A stretch of DNA of 64,000 bases from Pseudomonas thermotolerans DSM 14292 (GCF_000364625.1 NZ_KB822602.1:62001-126000), one strand, 5' to 3'. Shown: positions 18,328 to 27,986, numbered from the stretch's first letter. Notes: a model not told the origin generated them from the sequence alone. Numbers and translations are program-made.

Positions 18328-18981
18328 ATGCTGATTCTCTATTCCTACTGGCGCTCCAGCGCCGCCTATCGCGTACGCATCGCGCTGAACCTCAAGGGCC
18401 TGGCCTACCGCCAGGTGCCGGTGCACCTGGTCAGGGACGGCGGCCAGCAGCACTCCGCCGACTACCGCGCCCTCAATCCCCAGGAGCTGGTGCCCCTGCT
18501 GGTGGACGAGGAGGCTGGCGGGGTACGCATCGCCCAGTCGCTGGCGATCCTCGAATACCTCGACGAGGTGTTCCCCGTGCCCTCGTTGCTGCCCGGTGAG
18601 CCGGAGCTGCGCGCCCAGGTGCGCGCCCTGGCCATGCACGTAGCCTGCGACATCCACCCGCTGAACAACCTGCGGGTGCTGCAGTACCTGTCCGCCGAGC
18701 TGGGCGTCGCCGAGGAGGCCAAGAACGCCTGGTACCGACACTGGGTAGAGCGCGGTCTGGCTGCAGTGGAGGAGGGGCTGGCGGCGTTCGGTGGCCGCCT
18801 GTCTCTGGGCCAGCGCCCCGGCTACCTGGAGGCCTGCCTGATTCCCCAGCTGTACAACGCGCGACGCTTCGGCTGCGAGTTGAGCGGCTTCCCCCGGCTG
18901 CTGGCGCTGGAGGACCGCTGTCTGGCCCTGGACGCCTTCAAGGCCGCTGCCCCCGAGGCTCAGCCCGACGCGGCGCTCTAG
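18328..18981 (+). CDS. maiA: Maleylacetoacetate isomerase
   Basis: 217-residue zeta-class glutathione S-transferase that isomerises maleylacetoacetate to fumarylacetoacetate with glutathione, downstream of homogentisate dioxygenase in tyrosine degradation. N-terminal thioredoxin-like domain with the active-site motif YWRSSAAYRVRIALNLKG, then LNPQELVPLLVDE and IAQSLAILEYLDE, then the all-helical domain with the usual MHVACDIHPLNNLRVLQYL. GGGAG precedes the ATG. It follows hpd closely and is probably co-transcribed. Unusual only in that hmgA and the hydrolase gene, its common partners, are not adjacent. Confidence 0.95.
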   Translation: MLILYSYWRSSAAYRVRIALNLKGLAYRQVPVHLVRDGGQQHSADYRALNPQELVPLLVDEEAGGVRIAQSLAILEYLDEVFPVPSLLPGEPELRAQVRALAMHVACDIHPLNNLRVLQYLSAELGVAEEAKNAWYRHWVERGLAAVEEGLAAFGGRLSLGQRPGYLEACLIPQLYNARRFGCELSGFPRLLALEDRCLALDAFKAAAPEAQPDAAL

Positions 18982-19020
18982 TTTCCTCTCCGGTTGGCGG
19001 GAGAGTGGGTTAGGGAAGGG
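18981..19020. repeat. Short palindromic intergenic repeat, copy 1
   Basis: CCTCTCCG, short loop, CGGGAGAG, then TGGGTTAGGG. The same kind of CTCTCC...GGGAGAGGG hairpin occurs at 23196-23219. Such dispersed hairpins are common in intergenic DNA of Pseudomonas. Here it lies between convergent maiA and the Lrp-type gene and may help end transcription. Confidence 0.55.
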
Positions 19021-19039
19021 CGATCCCAAGCTGCCTGGG

Positions 19040-19507
19040 TCAATCCAGCGGTAACTCGGTAGTTCTCTTCACCTCACTCATGGCGATATGGGAGTGCGCT
19101 TCCTGGACGTGCGGGCGCTGCAGCAGGTGGTCGCGCAGGAAGCGTTCGTAGCTGGCGATGTCGCGAGTCACCACCTTGAGCAGGTAATCCGAGCCGCCGG
19201 CCATGCTGTAGCACTCCAGCACTTCCGGGTAGCCCACCACCGCCTGTTCGAATTCCTCCAGGTTGCTGCGGCCGTGGGCCGAGAGCTTGATGTCGACGAA
19301 CACCGTCATGCCTAGGCCGAGTTTCTTCGGATTGAGCAGGGCCACCTTGCGTTCGATCAGCCCTTCTTCCTGCATGCGGTGGATGCGCCGCCAGCAGGGC
19401 GACTGTGAGAGCTCCACCTTTTCGGCGATCTCGGCGGCGGAGAGGTCGGCGTCGTGCTGCAGCAGGCGGAGGATGCGGCGGTCGATGGGGCTTAGCTTGT
19501 CCTGCAT
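19040..19507 (-). CDS. Lrp/AsnC-family regulator
   Basis: 155-residue leucine-responsive-type regulator. The N-terminal helix-turn-helix covers LSPIDRRILRLLQHDADLSAAEIAEKVELSQSPCWRRIHR in outline (residues 4-44), and the C-terminal RAM/AsnC domain follows (VFVDIKLSAHG, VLECYSMAGGSDYLLKVV, IASYERFLRDHL). It is divergent from the indolepyruvate oxidoreductase gene with 200 bases between, and the next genes encode a Leu/Phe-type dehydrogenase and an aromatic permease. By this position it probably controls them in response to an amino acid, as Lrp-like local regulators often do. Confidence 0.93.
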   Translation of the reverse strand: MQDKLSPIDRRILRLLQHDADLSAAEIAEKVELSQSPCWRRIHRMQEEGLIERKVALLNPKKLGLGMTVFVDIKLSAHGRSNLEEFEQAVVGYPEVLECYSMAGGSDYLLKVVTRDIASYERFLRDHLLQRPHVQEAHSHIAMSEVKRTTELPLD

Positions 19508-19707
19508 GATTCTTTCTATTTTTATCTCATGAAAGGAGCGATCATGCGCAGTATTGCCGTTTGAGGCTGAAAAAAGAAAGAAAAAGTCGGAACCGCTCGG
19601 TCATAGTTTTGCCAGCCGAACCGTCGGGGTGATCCCCCGGCGGAAGCCCCGGGGCGGCGCCCATGAAGCGCCGCGACGCTCGCCACAAGAAAACAAGAGG
19701 AGCGACC

Positions 19708-22700
19708 ATGTCTCTGGCCGAGATCCGCCTGGATGACAAGTACCGTGTAGCCACGGGCCAGTTCTACCTCACCGGCACCCAGGCGCTGACCCGCCTGCCC
19801 ATGCTGCAGAAGCAGCGTGACGCCGCTTTCGGACTCAACACCGCCTGCTTCATCTCCGGCTATCGCGGCTCGCCCTTGGGCGGTCTCGACAAGAGCCTGT
19901 GGGAGGCCCGCGAGTTCCTGCAGCAGAACCACATCCACTTCCAGCCCGGAGTCAACGAGGAGCTGGGCGCCACCGCGGTGTGGGGCAGCCAGCAGGCCAA
20001 CCTGTTCCCCGGCGCGCGCTACGACGGCGTGTTCTCCATGTGGTACGGCAAGGGCCCGGGCGTCGACCGTTGCGGAGACGTGTTCAAGCACGGCAACTCG
20101 GCCGGCGTCTCCAAACATGGTGGCGTGCTGCTGCTGGCCGGCGACGACCACGGCTGCAAGTCTTCGACCATCGCCCACCAGAGCGAACATGCCTTCATCG
20201 CCGCTTCCATCCCGGTGCTGAACCCGGCCAACGTCCAGGAGATCCTCGACTACGGGATCATCGGCTGGGAGCTGTCGCGCTACAGCGGCTGCTGGGTGGC
20301 GCTCAAGACCATCGCCGAGAACGTCGATTCCTCCGCTGTGGTGGAGGTGGACCCGCTGCGGGTGAAGATCCGCATTCCCGAGGACTTCCAGCTGCCCGAG
20401 GACGGCGTGCACATCCGCTGGCCGGACCCGCCGCTGGCCCAGGAGAAACGCCTCAACCAGTACAAGATCTACGCCGCGCGGGCCTTCGCCCTGGCCAACG
20501 ACCTCAACCAGATCAAGCTGGATTCGCCCAACCCGCGCCTGGGCATCATCACCACCGGCAAGTCCTACCTGGACGTGCGCCAGGCCCTGAACGACCTGGG
20601 CCTGGACGAGGAGCTCTGCGCGCGCATTGGCCTGCGGGTGCTCAAGGTGGGTATGAGCTGGCCCCTGGAGCCGGTCTCGGTGCATCGCTTCGCCGAGGGC
20701 CTGGACGAGATCCTGGTGGTGGAGGAGAAGCGCAGCGTCATTGAGGACCAGCTCACCGGGCAGCTCTACAACTGGCCGGTGGACAAGCGTCCGAGGGTGG
20801 TCGGGGAGTTCGACGAACGGGGCAACTCTCTGCTGCCCAACCTGGCCGAGCTGACCCCGGCGATGATCGCCCGGGTGATCGCCAAACGCCTGGCGCCCAT
20901 CTACACCAGCGCCACCATCGAGGAGCGCCTGGCCTTCCTGGATGCCAAGGAGAAGGCCCTGGCTGCGCCCAAGCACCACACGGTGCGTACCCCGCACTTC
21001 TGCTCCGGCTGCCCGCACAACAGTTCCACCAAGGTGCCGGAAGGCAGCCGCGCTCTGGGCGGCATCGGCTGCCACTACATGACCCAGTGGATGGAACGCA
21101 GCACCGACACCTTCACCCAGATGGGCGGCGAGGGCGCCACCTGGATCGGTCAGGCTCCGTTCACCGACACCCCGCACGTGTTCCAGAACCTCGGCGACGG
21201 CACCTACTTCCATTCCGGCCACCTGGCCCTGCGCGCGGCGGTGGCCGCCGGGGTGAACATCACCTACAAGATCCTCTACAACGACGCGGTGGCCATGACC
21301 GGCGGCCAGCCGATCGACGGCGAGCTGCGCATCGACCAGCTCAGCTGGCAGGTCTACGCCGAGGGCGTCCGGCGCATCGCCCTGGTCAGTGACGAGCCGG
21401 ATAAGTACCCGGACCGCACCCGCTTCGCGCCCATCGTCACCTTCCATCACCGCCGCGAGCTGGACGCCGTGCAGCGCGAGCTGCGCGAGTTCAAGGGGGT
21501 TTCGGTGATCCTCTACGACCAGACCTGCGCCACCGAGAAACGCCGCCGGCGCAAGCGCGGCAAGCTGGCCGACCCGGCCAAGCGCGCCTTCATCAACCCG
21601 GCGGTATGCGAGGGCTGCGGCGACTGCAGCGTGCAGTCCAACTGCCTGTCGGTGCTGCCCCTGGAGACCGAGCTGGGGCGCAAGCGGCAGATCGACCAGA
21701 ACGCCTGCAACAAGGACTTCTCCTGCGTCGAGGGCTTCTGCCCGAGCTTCGTCACCGTGCACGGCGGCCGCCTGCGCAAGCCCGAGGCGCTCGGCGCTCG
21801 GGCGCTGTTCGAGGTCCTCCCGGAGCCGCGCAAGCCGGATCTGGCGCGGCCCTGGAACATCCTCCTGCCCGGCGTAGGCGGCAGCGGGGTGACCACCGTG
21901 GGCGCACTGCTGGGCATGGCCGCGCACCTAGAAGGCAAGGGCTGCACGGTGCTCGACCAGGCCGGCCTGGCGCAGAAGTTCGGTCCGGTGATCAGCCACA
22001 TCCGCATCGCGGCGAAGCAGGAGGACATCTACGCGGTGCGCATCGCCGCTGGGGAGGCCGACCTGATGCTCGGCTGCGACCTGGTGGTGGCCGCCAGCGA
22101 GGAGGCCCTGGCCAAGCTCAACGAGCGCATCGCTCACGCGGTGGTCAACAGCCACGAGGCGCCGACCGCCGAATTCACCCGCAACCCGGACGCCCGGGTG
22201 CCCGGCGCGGCCATGCGTGAGGCGATCGTCGAGGCGGTGGGCGAGACCAAGACCCACTTCGTCGACGCCACCCGGCTGGCCACCGCGCTGCTCGGCGACA
22301 GCATCGCCAGCAACCTGTTCATGCTCGGCTTCGCCTATCAGAAAGGTCTGGTGCCGGTTTCGGCCGAGGCCATCGACAAGGCCATCGAACTGAACGGCGT
22401 GGCCGTGGAACTCAACCAGCAGGCCTTCCTCTGGGGGCGCCGCGCCGCCTTCGACCCGGCCGCGGTGGAGAAGGTGGCCAAGCCCTCGACCCCGGAAGCG
22501 CCCTACTGCGAGAGTGTCGACGAACTGCTCGCCGATCGCATGGCGCGCCTCACCGCCTACCAGAACGCCGCCTACGCCGAGCGCTACCGGGCGCTGGTGG
22601 AGCGGGTGCGGAAGGTCGACCCGAGTGCCGACCAGGCTCTCAGCAAGGCCGTGGCGCGCTACTACTTCAAGCTGCTGGCCTACAAGGACGAGTACGAGGT

Positions 22701-23175
22701 GGCCCGGCTGTACAGCGAACCGAGTTTTCGCCAGCAGCTGGAGGCGCAGTTCGAGGGGGATTACCGGCTGCAGTTCCACCTGGCGCCGTCCTGGCTGGCC
22801 AGGCCCGACCCGCGCCTCGGCGTGCCGGTCAAGCGCAGCTACGGCCCCTGGATGCTCAAGGTCTTTGCCGTGCTGGCGCGCTTCAAGTTCCTGCGCGGCA
22901 GCGTTCTGGATCCCTTCGCGCGCAGCGCGGAGCGGCGTCTGGAGCGCGAGCTGATCGGCGAGTACGAGGAGTGGATCGAGCTGCTGCTCCGCCACCTGCG
23001 CGCGGACAACTACCGCACCGCGGTGGCCCTGGCCGAGCTGCCCGAGCGGATCCGCGGCTACGGCCACGTCAAGGAGCGCGCCGTGGCCAAGGCCCGCGAG
23101 CAGGCCGAACAGCTCAAGACCCGCCTGCAGGCCCGGGAGATCGCCGCGGTGCGGCTGTTCGAGCCGGCCGCCTAG
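19708..23175 (+). CDS. Indolepyruvate ferredoxin oxidoreductase, fused subunits
   Basis: 1155-residue fusion of the alpha and gamma parts of the 2-oxoacid:ferredoxin oxidoreductase family, which decarboxylates aryl or branched 2-oxoacids to acyl-CoA using ThDP, CoA and ferredoxin. Order: N-terminal pyrimidine-binding part (FISGYRGSPLGGLDKSLW, GVNEELGATAVWGSQQ), central ThDP part (FCSGCPHNSSTKVPEGS, MGGEGATWIGQAPF, NDAVAMTGGQPIDGELR), a Cys-rich cluster region (CEGCGDCSVQSNC and CNKDFSCVEGFCPSF), then the gamma part (ILLPGVGGSGVTTVGALLGMAA) and a long C-terminal tail. Start at 19708 has AGAGGAG upstream. With the amino-acid dehydrogenase downstream it can degrade transaminated or deaminated Phe, Trp, Leu or Val. 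Confidence 0.94.
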   Translation: MSLAEIRLDDKYRVATGQFYLTGTQALTRLPMLQKQRDAAFGLNTACFISGYRGSPLGGLDKSLWEAREFLQQNHIHFQPGVNEELGATAVWGSQQANLFPGARYDGVFSMWYGKGPGVDRCGDVFKHGNSAGVSKHGGVLLLAGDDHGCKSSTIAHQSEHAFIAASIPVLNPANVQEILDYGIIGWELSRYSGCWVALKTIAENVDSSAVVEVDPLRVKIRIPEDFQLPEDGVHIRWPDPPLAQEKRLNQYKIYAARAFALANDLNQIKLDSPNPRLGIITTGKSYLDVRQALNDLGLDEELCARIGLRVLKVGMSWPLEPVSVHRFAEGLDEILVVEEKRSVIEDQLTGQLYNWPVDKRPRVVGEFDERGNSLLPNLAELTPAMIARVIAKRLAPIYTSATIEERLAFLDAKEKALAAPKHHTVRTPHFCSGCPHNSSTKVPEGSRALGGIGCHYMTQWMERSTDTFTQMGGEGATWIGQAPFTDTPHVFQNLGDGTYFHSGHLALRAAVAAGVNITYKILYNDAVAMTGGQPIDGELRIDQLSWQVYAEGVRRIALVSDEPDKYPDRTRFAPIVTFHHRRELDAVQRELREFKGVSVILYDQTCATEKRRRRKRGKLADPAKRAFINPAVCEGCGDCSVQSNCLSVLPLETELGRKRQIDQNACNKDFSCVEGFCPSFVTVHGGRLRKPEALGARALFEVLPEPRKPDLARPWNILLPGVGGSGVTTVGALLGMAAHLEGKGCTVLDQAGLAQKFGPVISHIRIAAKQEDIYAVRIAAGEADLMLGCDLVVAASEEALAKLNERIAHAVVNSHEAPTAEFTRNPDARVPGAAMREAIVEAVGETKTHFVDATRLATALLGDSIASNLFMLGFAYQKGLVPVSAEAIDKAIELNGVAVELNQQAFLWGRRAAFDPAAVEKVAKPSTPEAPYCESVDELLADRMARLTAYQNAAYAERYRALVERVRKVDPSADQALSKAVARYYFKLLAYKDEYEVARLYSEPSFRQQLEAQFEGDYRLQFHLAPSWLARPDPRLGVPVKRSYGPWMLKVFAVLARFKFLRGSVLDPFARSAERRLERELIGEYEEWIELLLRHLRADNYRTAVALAELPERIRGYGHVKERAVAKAREQAEQLKTRLQAREIAAVRLFEPAA

Positions 23176-23195
23176 CCACTCCCCTGTGTCCCGCT

Positions 23196-23219
23196 CCCTC
23201 TCCCGCACGCGGGAGAGGG
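23196..23219. repeat. Short palindromic intergenic repeat, copy 2
   Basis: CCCTCTCCCGC, loop AC, GCGGGAGAGGG: a perfect 11-base stem in the 93-base gap between the oxidoreductase gene and the amino-acid dehydrogenase. Same CTCTCC/GGAGAG core as copy 1 at 18981-19020. It could act as an mRNA stabiliser or attenuator within a single operon. Confidence 0.6.
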
Positions 23220-23268
23220 GTGTCCGTGTCCCCGACCTTCCGCATCCAACGACAATACCGAGGAACCC

Positions 23269-24321
23269 ATGTCCGTCTTCACCCATATCGATTTCGACAA
23301 CCACGAGCAGGTGGTCTTCGGCCACGACTCCGCCAGCGGCCTCAGGGCGATCATCGCCATCCACGACAGCACCCTGGGCCCGGCCCTGGGCGGCTGCCGC
23401 ATGTGGAGCTACGCCACCGACGAGGAGGCCCTGCGCGACGTGCTGCGCCTGTCCCGCGGCATGACCTACAAGTCGGCGCTGGCGCGCTTGCCGCTGGGCG
23501 GTGGCAAGGCGGTGATCATCGGCGATCCGCGCCGCGACAAGAGCGAGGCGCTGTTCCAGGCCATGGGCGACTTCGTCGACAGTCTCGGCGGGCGCTACAT
23601 CACCGCCGCCGACTCCGGCACCGGGGTGGCGGAGATGCGCATCATGGCCCAGCGCACCCGCCACGTGGCCGGCGCCGGCCAGCGCGAGGCCCTGGACGGC
23701 AGCCTGCGTGACGGCGACCCGTCGCCGTCCACCGCCTACGGGGTATTCGTCGGCATCCGCGCCGCGGTGCGCCATCGCCTCGGCCGTGACGACCTGACCG
23801 GCCTGCGGGTCGCCATCCAGGGCGTCGGCCAGGTCGGCTTCAACCTGGCGCGCCTGCTCAAGGACGCCGGCGCCGAGCTGTGGGTGACCGACATCGTCGA
23901 GGCCAACGTGCGCCGCGCGGTGGAGCAGCTGGGCGCTCGTGCGGTGGACCAGCTGGAGATCTTCGGTCTCGACGTGGACGTCTTCGCTCCCTGCGCCCTG
24001 GGTGCGGTGATCAACCGGCACACCCTGGAGGCACTGCGCGCGCCCATCGTCGCCGGCGCCGCCAACAACCAGCTGGCCAGTCCCGAGCTGGCTGAGGACC
24101 TGCAGCGCCGCGGCTGCCTGTACGCCCCGGACTATGCGATCAACGCCGGTGGGATCATCGACGTGTTCTACGAGCGCTCCGGCGGCAGCCCCGCCGAGCT
24201 GAAGGCCCACATCGAGGGTATCGAGGCGACCCTGGAGGAGATCTTCCGTCGTTCGGCCAGCGAGGGGGCGACCACCACCGCCATCGCCGACCGTCTGGCC
24301 CGCGAGCGTCTCGGCCGCTGA
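23269..24321 (+). CDS. Leu/Phe/Val-type amino acid dehydrogenase
   Basis: 350-residue Glu/Leu/Phe/Val dehydrogenase family member that oxidatively deaminates an aliphatic or aromatic amino acid to its 2-oxoacid with NAD+. The substrate domain has LGGCRMW and the catalytic Lys region [19 protein letters not shown]; the Rossmann domain has [19 protein letters not shown]; the hinge has [19 protein letters not shown] and [15 protein letters not shown]. This length and motif set is that of leucine or phenylalanine dehydrogenase, not glutamate dehydrogenase. Its 2-oxoacid product is the natural substrate for the oxidoreductase encoded just upstream, so the two form a plausible two-step route. Leu versus Phe preference cannot be read from the sequence. 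Confidence 0.93.
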   Translation: MSVFTHIDFDNHEQVVFGHDSASGLRAIIAIHDSTLGPALGGCRMWSYATDEEALRDVLRLSRGMTYKSALARLPLGGGKAVIIGDPRRDKSEALFQAMGDFVDSLGGRYITAADSGTGVAEMRIMAQRTRHVAGAGQREALDGSLRDGDPSPSTAYGVFVGIRAAVRHRLGRDDLTGLRVAIQGVGQVGFNLARLLKDAGAELWVTDIVEANVRRAVEQLGARAVDQLEIFGLDVDVFAPCALGAVINRHTLEALRAPIVAGAANNQLASPELAEDLQRRGCLYAPDYAINAGGIIDVFYERSGGSPAELKAHIEGIEATLEEIFRRSASEGATTTAIADRLARERLGR

Positions 24322-24336
24322 GTTCCGCCGCCGTCC

Positions 24337-24374
24337 GCCCGGTGTCCCTCCCCGCCGGGGGAGGCGCACCGGGC
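24337..24374 (+). terminator. Strong hairpin after amino-acid dehydrogenase
   Basis: GCCCGGTG paired with CACCGGGC, with an inner stem CCTCCCC/GGGGGAGG. No T run follows, so it is either a weak terminator or an mRNA end-stabilising structure before the permease gene. Confidence 0.5.
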
Positions 24375-24578
24375 TGCCTGCTGGTCGTGCCCCGGCCGGC
24401 CTTATATACTCCAGCGGTTTCCGTGACCCGACGCCCTCCGGGCGTTCCCATTCCGGCCACCCGCCATCGACTCCGCAGGTCCACGCACCCGCGGGCAAGA
24501 TCCCGTCACGGAGTGGACCACAGGTGATCCCATGTCCCAGCCTCGTTCCCCGCGGCTCCAGACCCGGAGCGTTTTCTG

Positions 24579-25988
24579 ATGTCCCACGCAGCCAACGGCC
24601 AGCTCAAGCGCGGCCTGAAGAACCGTCACATCCAGCTGATCGCCCTCGGCGGCGCCATCGGCACCGGCCTGTTCCTTGGCTCCGCCGGGGTGCTCAAGTC
24701 GGCCGGTCCGGCGATGATCCTCGGTTACGCCGTCGCCGGTTTCATCGCCTTCCTGATCATGCGCCAGCTCGGCGAGATGATCGTCGAGGAGCCGGTGGCC
24801 GGCTCCTTCAGCCACTTCGCCCACAAGTACTGGGGGGGCTATGCCGGCTTCCTGTCCGGCTGGAACTACTGGGTGCTCTACGTGCTGGTGGGCATGGCCG
24901 AGCTGACCGCGGTGGGCAAGTACATCCAGTTCTGGTGGCCGGAGATTCCCACCTGGGCCAGCGCGGCGGCCTTCTTCGTGCTGGTCAACGCCATCAACCT
25001 GGCCAACGTGCGGGTGTTCGGCGAGGCCGAGTTTTGGTTCGCGATCATCAAGGTGCTGGCGATCATCGGCATGATCCTGCTCGGTGGCTGGCTGCTGGTG
25101 AGCGGCGCCGGCGGTGAGCAGGCCACGATCGGCAACCTCTGGGAGCACGGCGGCTTCTTCCCCAACGGCTTGAGCGGCCTGGTGATGGCCATGGCCTTCA
25201 TCATGTTCTCCTTCGGTGGCCTGGAGCTGGTGGGCATCACCGCGGCCGAGGCGGACCAGCCGAAAAAGGTGATCCCCAAGGCCATCAACCAGGTGGTCTA
25301 CCGCATCCTGATCTTCTACGTCGGCGCCCTGGCGGTGCTGCTCTCCCTGTACCCCTGGGACTCGCTGCTGGAAAGCATCAACAGCGCCGGCGATCCCTAC
25401 AGCGGCAGCCCCTTCGTCAAGGTCTTCGCCCTGCTGGGCAGTGACGTGGCGGCGGGCCTGCTCAACTTCGTGGTGCTCACCGCCGCGCTGTCGGTCTACA
25501 ACAGCGGCGTGTACTGCAACAGCCGGATGCTCTACGGCCTGGCCGAGCAGGGCGATGCCCCCCGCGTGCTGATGAAGCTGAATCGCCGTGGCGTGCCAGT
25601 GGTGGGCATCGGTGTGTCGGCGCTGATCACCCTGCTGTGCGTGGTGGTCAACTACGTGGCCCCGGCCGAGGCGCTCGAGCTGCTGATGTCCCTGGTGGTG
25701 GCTTCCCTGGTGATCAACTGGGCGATGATCAGCCTGGCCCACCTGAAGTTCCGCAAGGCCATGCAGGCCCAGGGTGTGGAGCCGGCGTTCAAGACCTTCT
25801 GGTACCCGTTCAGCAACTACCTGTGCCTGGCCTGGGTGGCCTTCATTCTCATCGTGATGCTGCAGATCCCCGGCATCCACATCTCGGTGTACGCGATCCC
25901 GGTGTGGCTGTTGGTGATCTGGGCCTTCTACCGCCTGCGCCTGGCCCGCGGCGGCGCGCACACCGAGGCGCGGCCCTACGTCGAGTAG
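24579..25988 (+). CDS. Aromatic amino acid permease, APC family
   Basis: 469-residue amino-acid transporter of the AAT group (AroP/PheP/ProY type) with about twelve membrane helices. The N-terminus has the family hallmark LKRGLKNRHIQLIALGGAIGTG in outline (residues 8-30) and EMIVEEPVAGSFSHFAHKY; helix 6 has MAFIMFSFGGLELVGITAAEA. It imports an amino acid by proton symport at the inner membrane. Its place after hpd, the oxidoreductase and the Leu/Phe-type dehydrogenase, and my memory of aroP2 beside hpd in P. aeruginosa, favour aromatic substrates, but proline or branched-chain substrates remain possible. It is 257 bases from the dehydrogenase and may have its own promoter. Confidence 0.9.
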   Translation: MSHAANGQLKRGLKNRHIQLIALGGAIGTGLFLGSAGVLKSAGPAMILGYAVAGFIAFLIMRQLGEMIVEEPVAGSFSHFAHKYWGGYAGFLSGWNYWVLYVLVGMAELTAVGKYIQFWWPEIPTWASAAAFFVLVNAINLANVRVFGEAEFWFAIIKVLAIIGMILLGGWLLVSGAGGEQATIGNLWEHGGFFPNGLSGLVMAMAFIMFSFGGLELVGITAAEADQPKKVIPKAINQVVYRILIFYVGALAVLLSLYPWDSLLESINSAGDPYSGSPFVKVFALLGSDVAAGLLNFVVLTAALSVYNSGVYCNSRMLYGLAEQGDAPRVLMKLNRRGVPVVGIGVSALITLLCVVVNYVAPAEALELLMSLVVASLVINWAMISLAHLKFRKAMQAQGVEPAFKTFWYPFSNYLCLAWVAFILIVMLQIPGIHISVYAIPVWLLVIWAFYRLRLARGGAHTEARPYVE

Positions 25989-26031
25989 GGGCTTCACGTC
26001 GGGCCGGCGGCGCTCTGCCCCGGCCTGTCCC

Positions 26032-27072
26032 TTAGGGGCGCTGCAGTGCCTGCGCCCACTGCTCCAGGGGCACCGGCTGCTCCTCGTTCCAGATCCGCGC
26101 GAAGAGCTGCTGCAGCTGCGCCAGGTCGCCGCGCCGCGCCGGCAGCCGCTCGACCCGTTCGGCCAGCTGCCAGCGGCCCTCCTGCCAGCTCGCCATGGCG
26201 AAGCGGAAGGGGTGGAAGCCGGTCATGCCCAGGCGCAGGTCGGTGACGATCAACTGGTCGTCGATGCGGTCGTAGCGCAGGAAGCCCTGGGTGAACCACT
26301 GCAGGCGCTGGTGCTGGGGCGAGTCGCGCAACGCCGCGGCCAGCTGCGTGCCGCGGGGGATGCGTGAGAGGCGCGGCGGGGCACGGTCGAACCAGCTCAC
26401 CAGGGCTTCGTGGTAGTCCTCGCCGTCCAGGGCGATCACCCGCCAGAGCAGCACGTTGAACGGTGCCGGGGCGACGAACAGCGCCTGGGGGCGGATCTGC
26501 GCGGCGGCCAGGGCCTGCTCGACGCGCTGCTCGGCCATCTGCCGACCGGCCACGCTGCAGGCGATGTACAGGCAGGACAGCGCCAGGGCCCAGGTCGGCA
26601 GCCGTGCCGGGCGGTCCTTCAGGCCCCGGGCCAGCCCCGCGCCAACCGCCACCAGCAGCGGCAGGGTATACAGCGGGTCGATGATGAACAGCGTCGACCA
26701 GGCCACCGGCGGCGTAGCCAGCGGCCAGAACAGCTGGGTGCCGTAGCTGGTGAAGGCGTCCAGCAGCGGATGGGTGATCAGCACCAGCCAGAGGGTCAGG
26801 GTCAGGCGCTGGGCCGAGTAGCCGGCCGTGGGATGCCGGCGGCGCACCAGCCAGGCGAGCAGCAGCGCCAGGCCGCTGAGCACCACCAGGGAATGGCTGA
26901 AGCCGCGGTGGTGGGTCATCCAGTCCACCGCGTCCGGGTAGTCGATCACCACGTCGAGGTCCGGCAGGGTGCCGAGCAGCGCGCCGTAGAGCAGCGCCTT
27001 GCGGCCCTGCCAGCGACCGAGCAGGGCGCCCTGGATGGTGGCGCCGAGCGCCATCTGGGTGATCGAGTCCAT
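26032..27072 (-). CDS. YdjM-type membrane metal-dependent hydrolase
   Basis: 346 residues of the LexA-binding-protein-YdjM-like, membrane-bound metal-dependent hydrolase family, of unknown substrate. Start chosen at ATG 27072 because AGAAGGA lies six bases before it; the in-frame ATG at 27078 touches that box. The N-terminal half has several membrane helices and conserved metal-binding features: MDSITQMALGATIQGALLG, GTLPDLDVVIDY, MTHHRGFSHSLVV and ITHPLLDAFTSYGTQLFWP. The C-terminal half is a soluble domain. No LexA box is seen upstream. The neighbours (permease, arfB) give no functional clue. Confidence 0.88.
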   Translation of the reverse strand: MDSITQMALGATIQGALLGRWQGRKALLYGALLGTLPDLDVVIDYPDAVDWMTHHRGFSHSLVVLSGLALLLAWLVRRRHPTAGYSAQRLTLTLWLVLITHPLLDAFTSYGTQLFWPLATPPVAWSTLFIIDPLYTLPLLVAVGAGLARGLKDRPARLPTWALALSCLYIACSVAGRQMAEQRVEQALAAAQIRPQALFVAPAPFNVLLWRVIALDGEDYHEALVSWFDRAPPRLSRIPRGTQLAAALRDSPQHQRLQWFTQGFLRYDRIDDQLIVTDLRLGMTGFHPFRFAMASWQEGRWQLAERVERLPARRGDLAQLQQLFARIWNEEQPVPLEQWAQALQRP

Positions 27073-27194
27073 GTGCATTCCTTCTGGCCTGGGGGCACTA
27101 AGTTAACCCGAGGCCAGAGTCCGGCAAGCGGCAAATTTTCACCGGGAATGTCCGCCCCGGCGCTATCCTGGTCTTCCACCTCCAGGGGCAGAGC

Positions 27195-27608
27195 ATGCTG
27201 CAGATCTCCAACAGCGTCGGTATTCCCGACGACGAAATCGAGCTGAGCTTCATCCGCGCCCAGGGCGCCGGCGGGCAGAACGTCAACAAGCTGTCCAGCG
27301 CCGTGCACCTGCGCTTCGACAGCCAGGCCTCGTCGCTGCCGGCGTTCTACAAGGAGCGCCTGCTGACGCTGCGCGACAGCCGCATCTCCGCCGACGGGGT
27401 GATCGTCATCAAGGCGCAGCGCTACCGTACCCAGGAGCAGAACCGCGCCGATGCCCTGGAGCGCCTGGTGGAACTGATCCGCCAGGCCGCGGTGGTGGAG
27501 AAGAAGCGCCGCCCGACCAAGCCCACCCGGGCCTCGCAGCGCCGCCGCCTGGACGGCAAGGCCCGGCGCGGGGCGATCAAGGCCGGCCGCGGGCGGGTGG
27601 ACTACTAG
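27195..27608 (+). CDS. arfB: Alternative ribosome-rescue factor, peptidyl-tRNA hydrolase
   Basis: 137 residues. Release-factor-like protein that rescues ribosomes stalled at the end of an mRNA lacking a stop codon. The catalytic GGQ is in [21 protein letters not shown] (near residue 25), and the basic C-terminal tail that enters the empty mRNA channel is present ([17 protein letters not shown] ... KAGRGRVDY). Normal length. Start ATG 27195 follows CCAGGGGCAGAGC. It is convergent with phhB; I recall the same gene near phhB in P. aeruginosa. Confidence 0.95.
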   Translation: MLQISNSVGIPDDEIELSFIRAQGAGGQNVNKLSSAVHLRFDSQASSLPAFYKERLLTLRDSRISADGVIVIKAQRYRTQEQNRADALERLVELIRQAAVVEKKRRPTKPTRASQRRRLDGKARRGAIKAGRGRVDY

Positions 27609-27632
27609 GGAGGACTGCCGACCCGCTGCGGG

Positions 27633-27986
27633 CTACTTGCGTCCCTCGGCGCTGGCGGCCAGCAGGTCGGTGCGTGCGGCCATGATGAAGTCGTTGCGGT
27701 GCAAGCCCTTCAGCTCGTGGCTCCACCAAGTGACGGTGACCTTGCCCCATTCGGTGAGCAGGGCAGGGTGGTGGCCGACTTCCTCGGCGAGGGCGCCCAC
27801 CGCATTGGTGAAGGCCAGGGCGTAGCGGAAGTTCTTGAAGCGGAACACCCGCTCCAGTTCCATGTGGCCGTCACGCACCTCGATGTGCCAGTCGGGGATC
27901 TCGCGGATCAGCTCGGCCAGCTCCTCCTCGCTGACGTGGGGCGCATCGGCGCGGCAGGCTTCGCATTGGGCTTGGGCAAGGCTCAT
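27633..27986 (-). CDS. phhB: Pterin-4a-carbinolamine dehydratase
   Basis: 117 residues. Dehydrates 4a-hydroxytetrahydrobiopterin produced by phenylalanine hydroxylase so the cofactor can be reused. Family motif visible: [26 protein letters not shown] followed by [22 protein letters not shown] in outline, with the active-site His pair in GHHP and the Trp-His of WWSH. It follows phhA on the same strand with 72 bases between, so the two form an operon. phhC (aromatic aminotransferase), which follows phhB in P. aeruginosa as I recall, is absent; arfB comes next. Confidence 0.97.
   Translation of the reverse strand: MSLAQAQCEACRADAPHVSEEELAELIREIPDWHIEVRDGHMELERVFRFKNFRYALAFTNAVGALAEEVGHHPALLTEWGKVTVTWWSHELKGLHRNDFIMAARTDLLAASAEGRK

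Noticed and set aside
21928..24498. 856-residue minus-strand frame over the oxidoreductase and amino-acid dehydrogenase
   Set aside because: Spans two real genes antisense, no recognisable domain, typical GC-skewed shadow.
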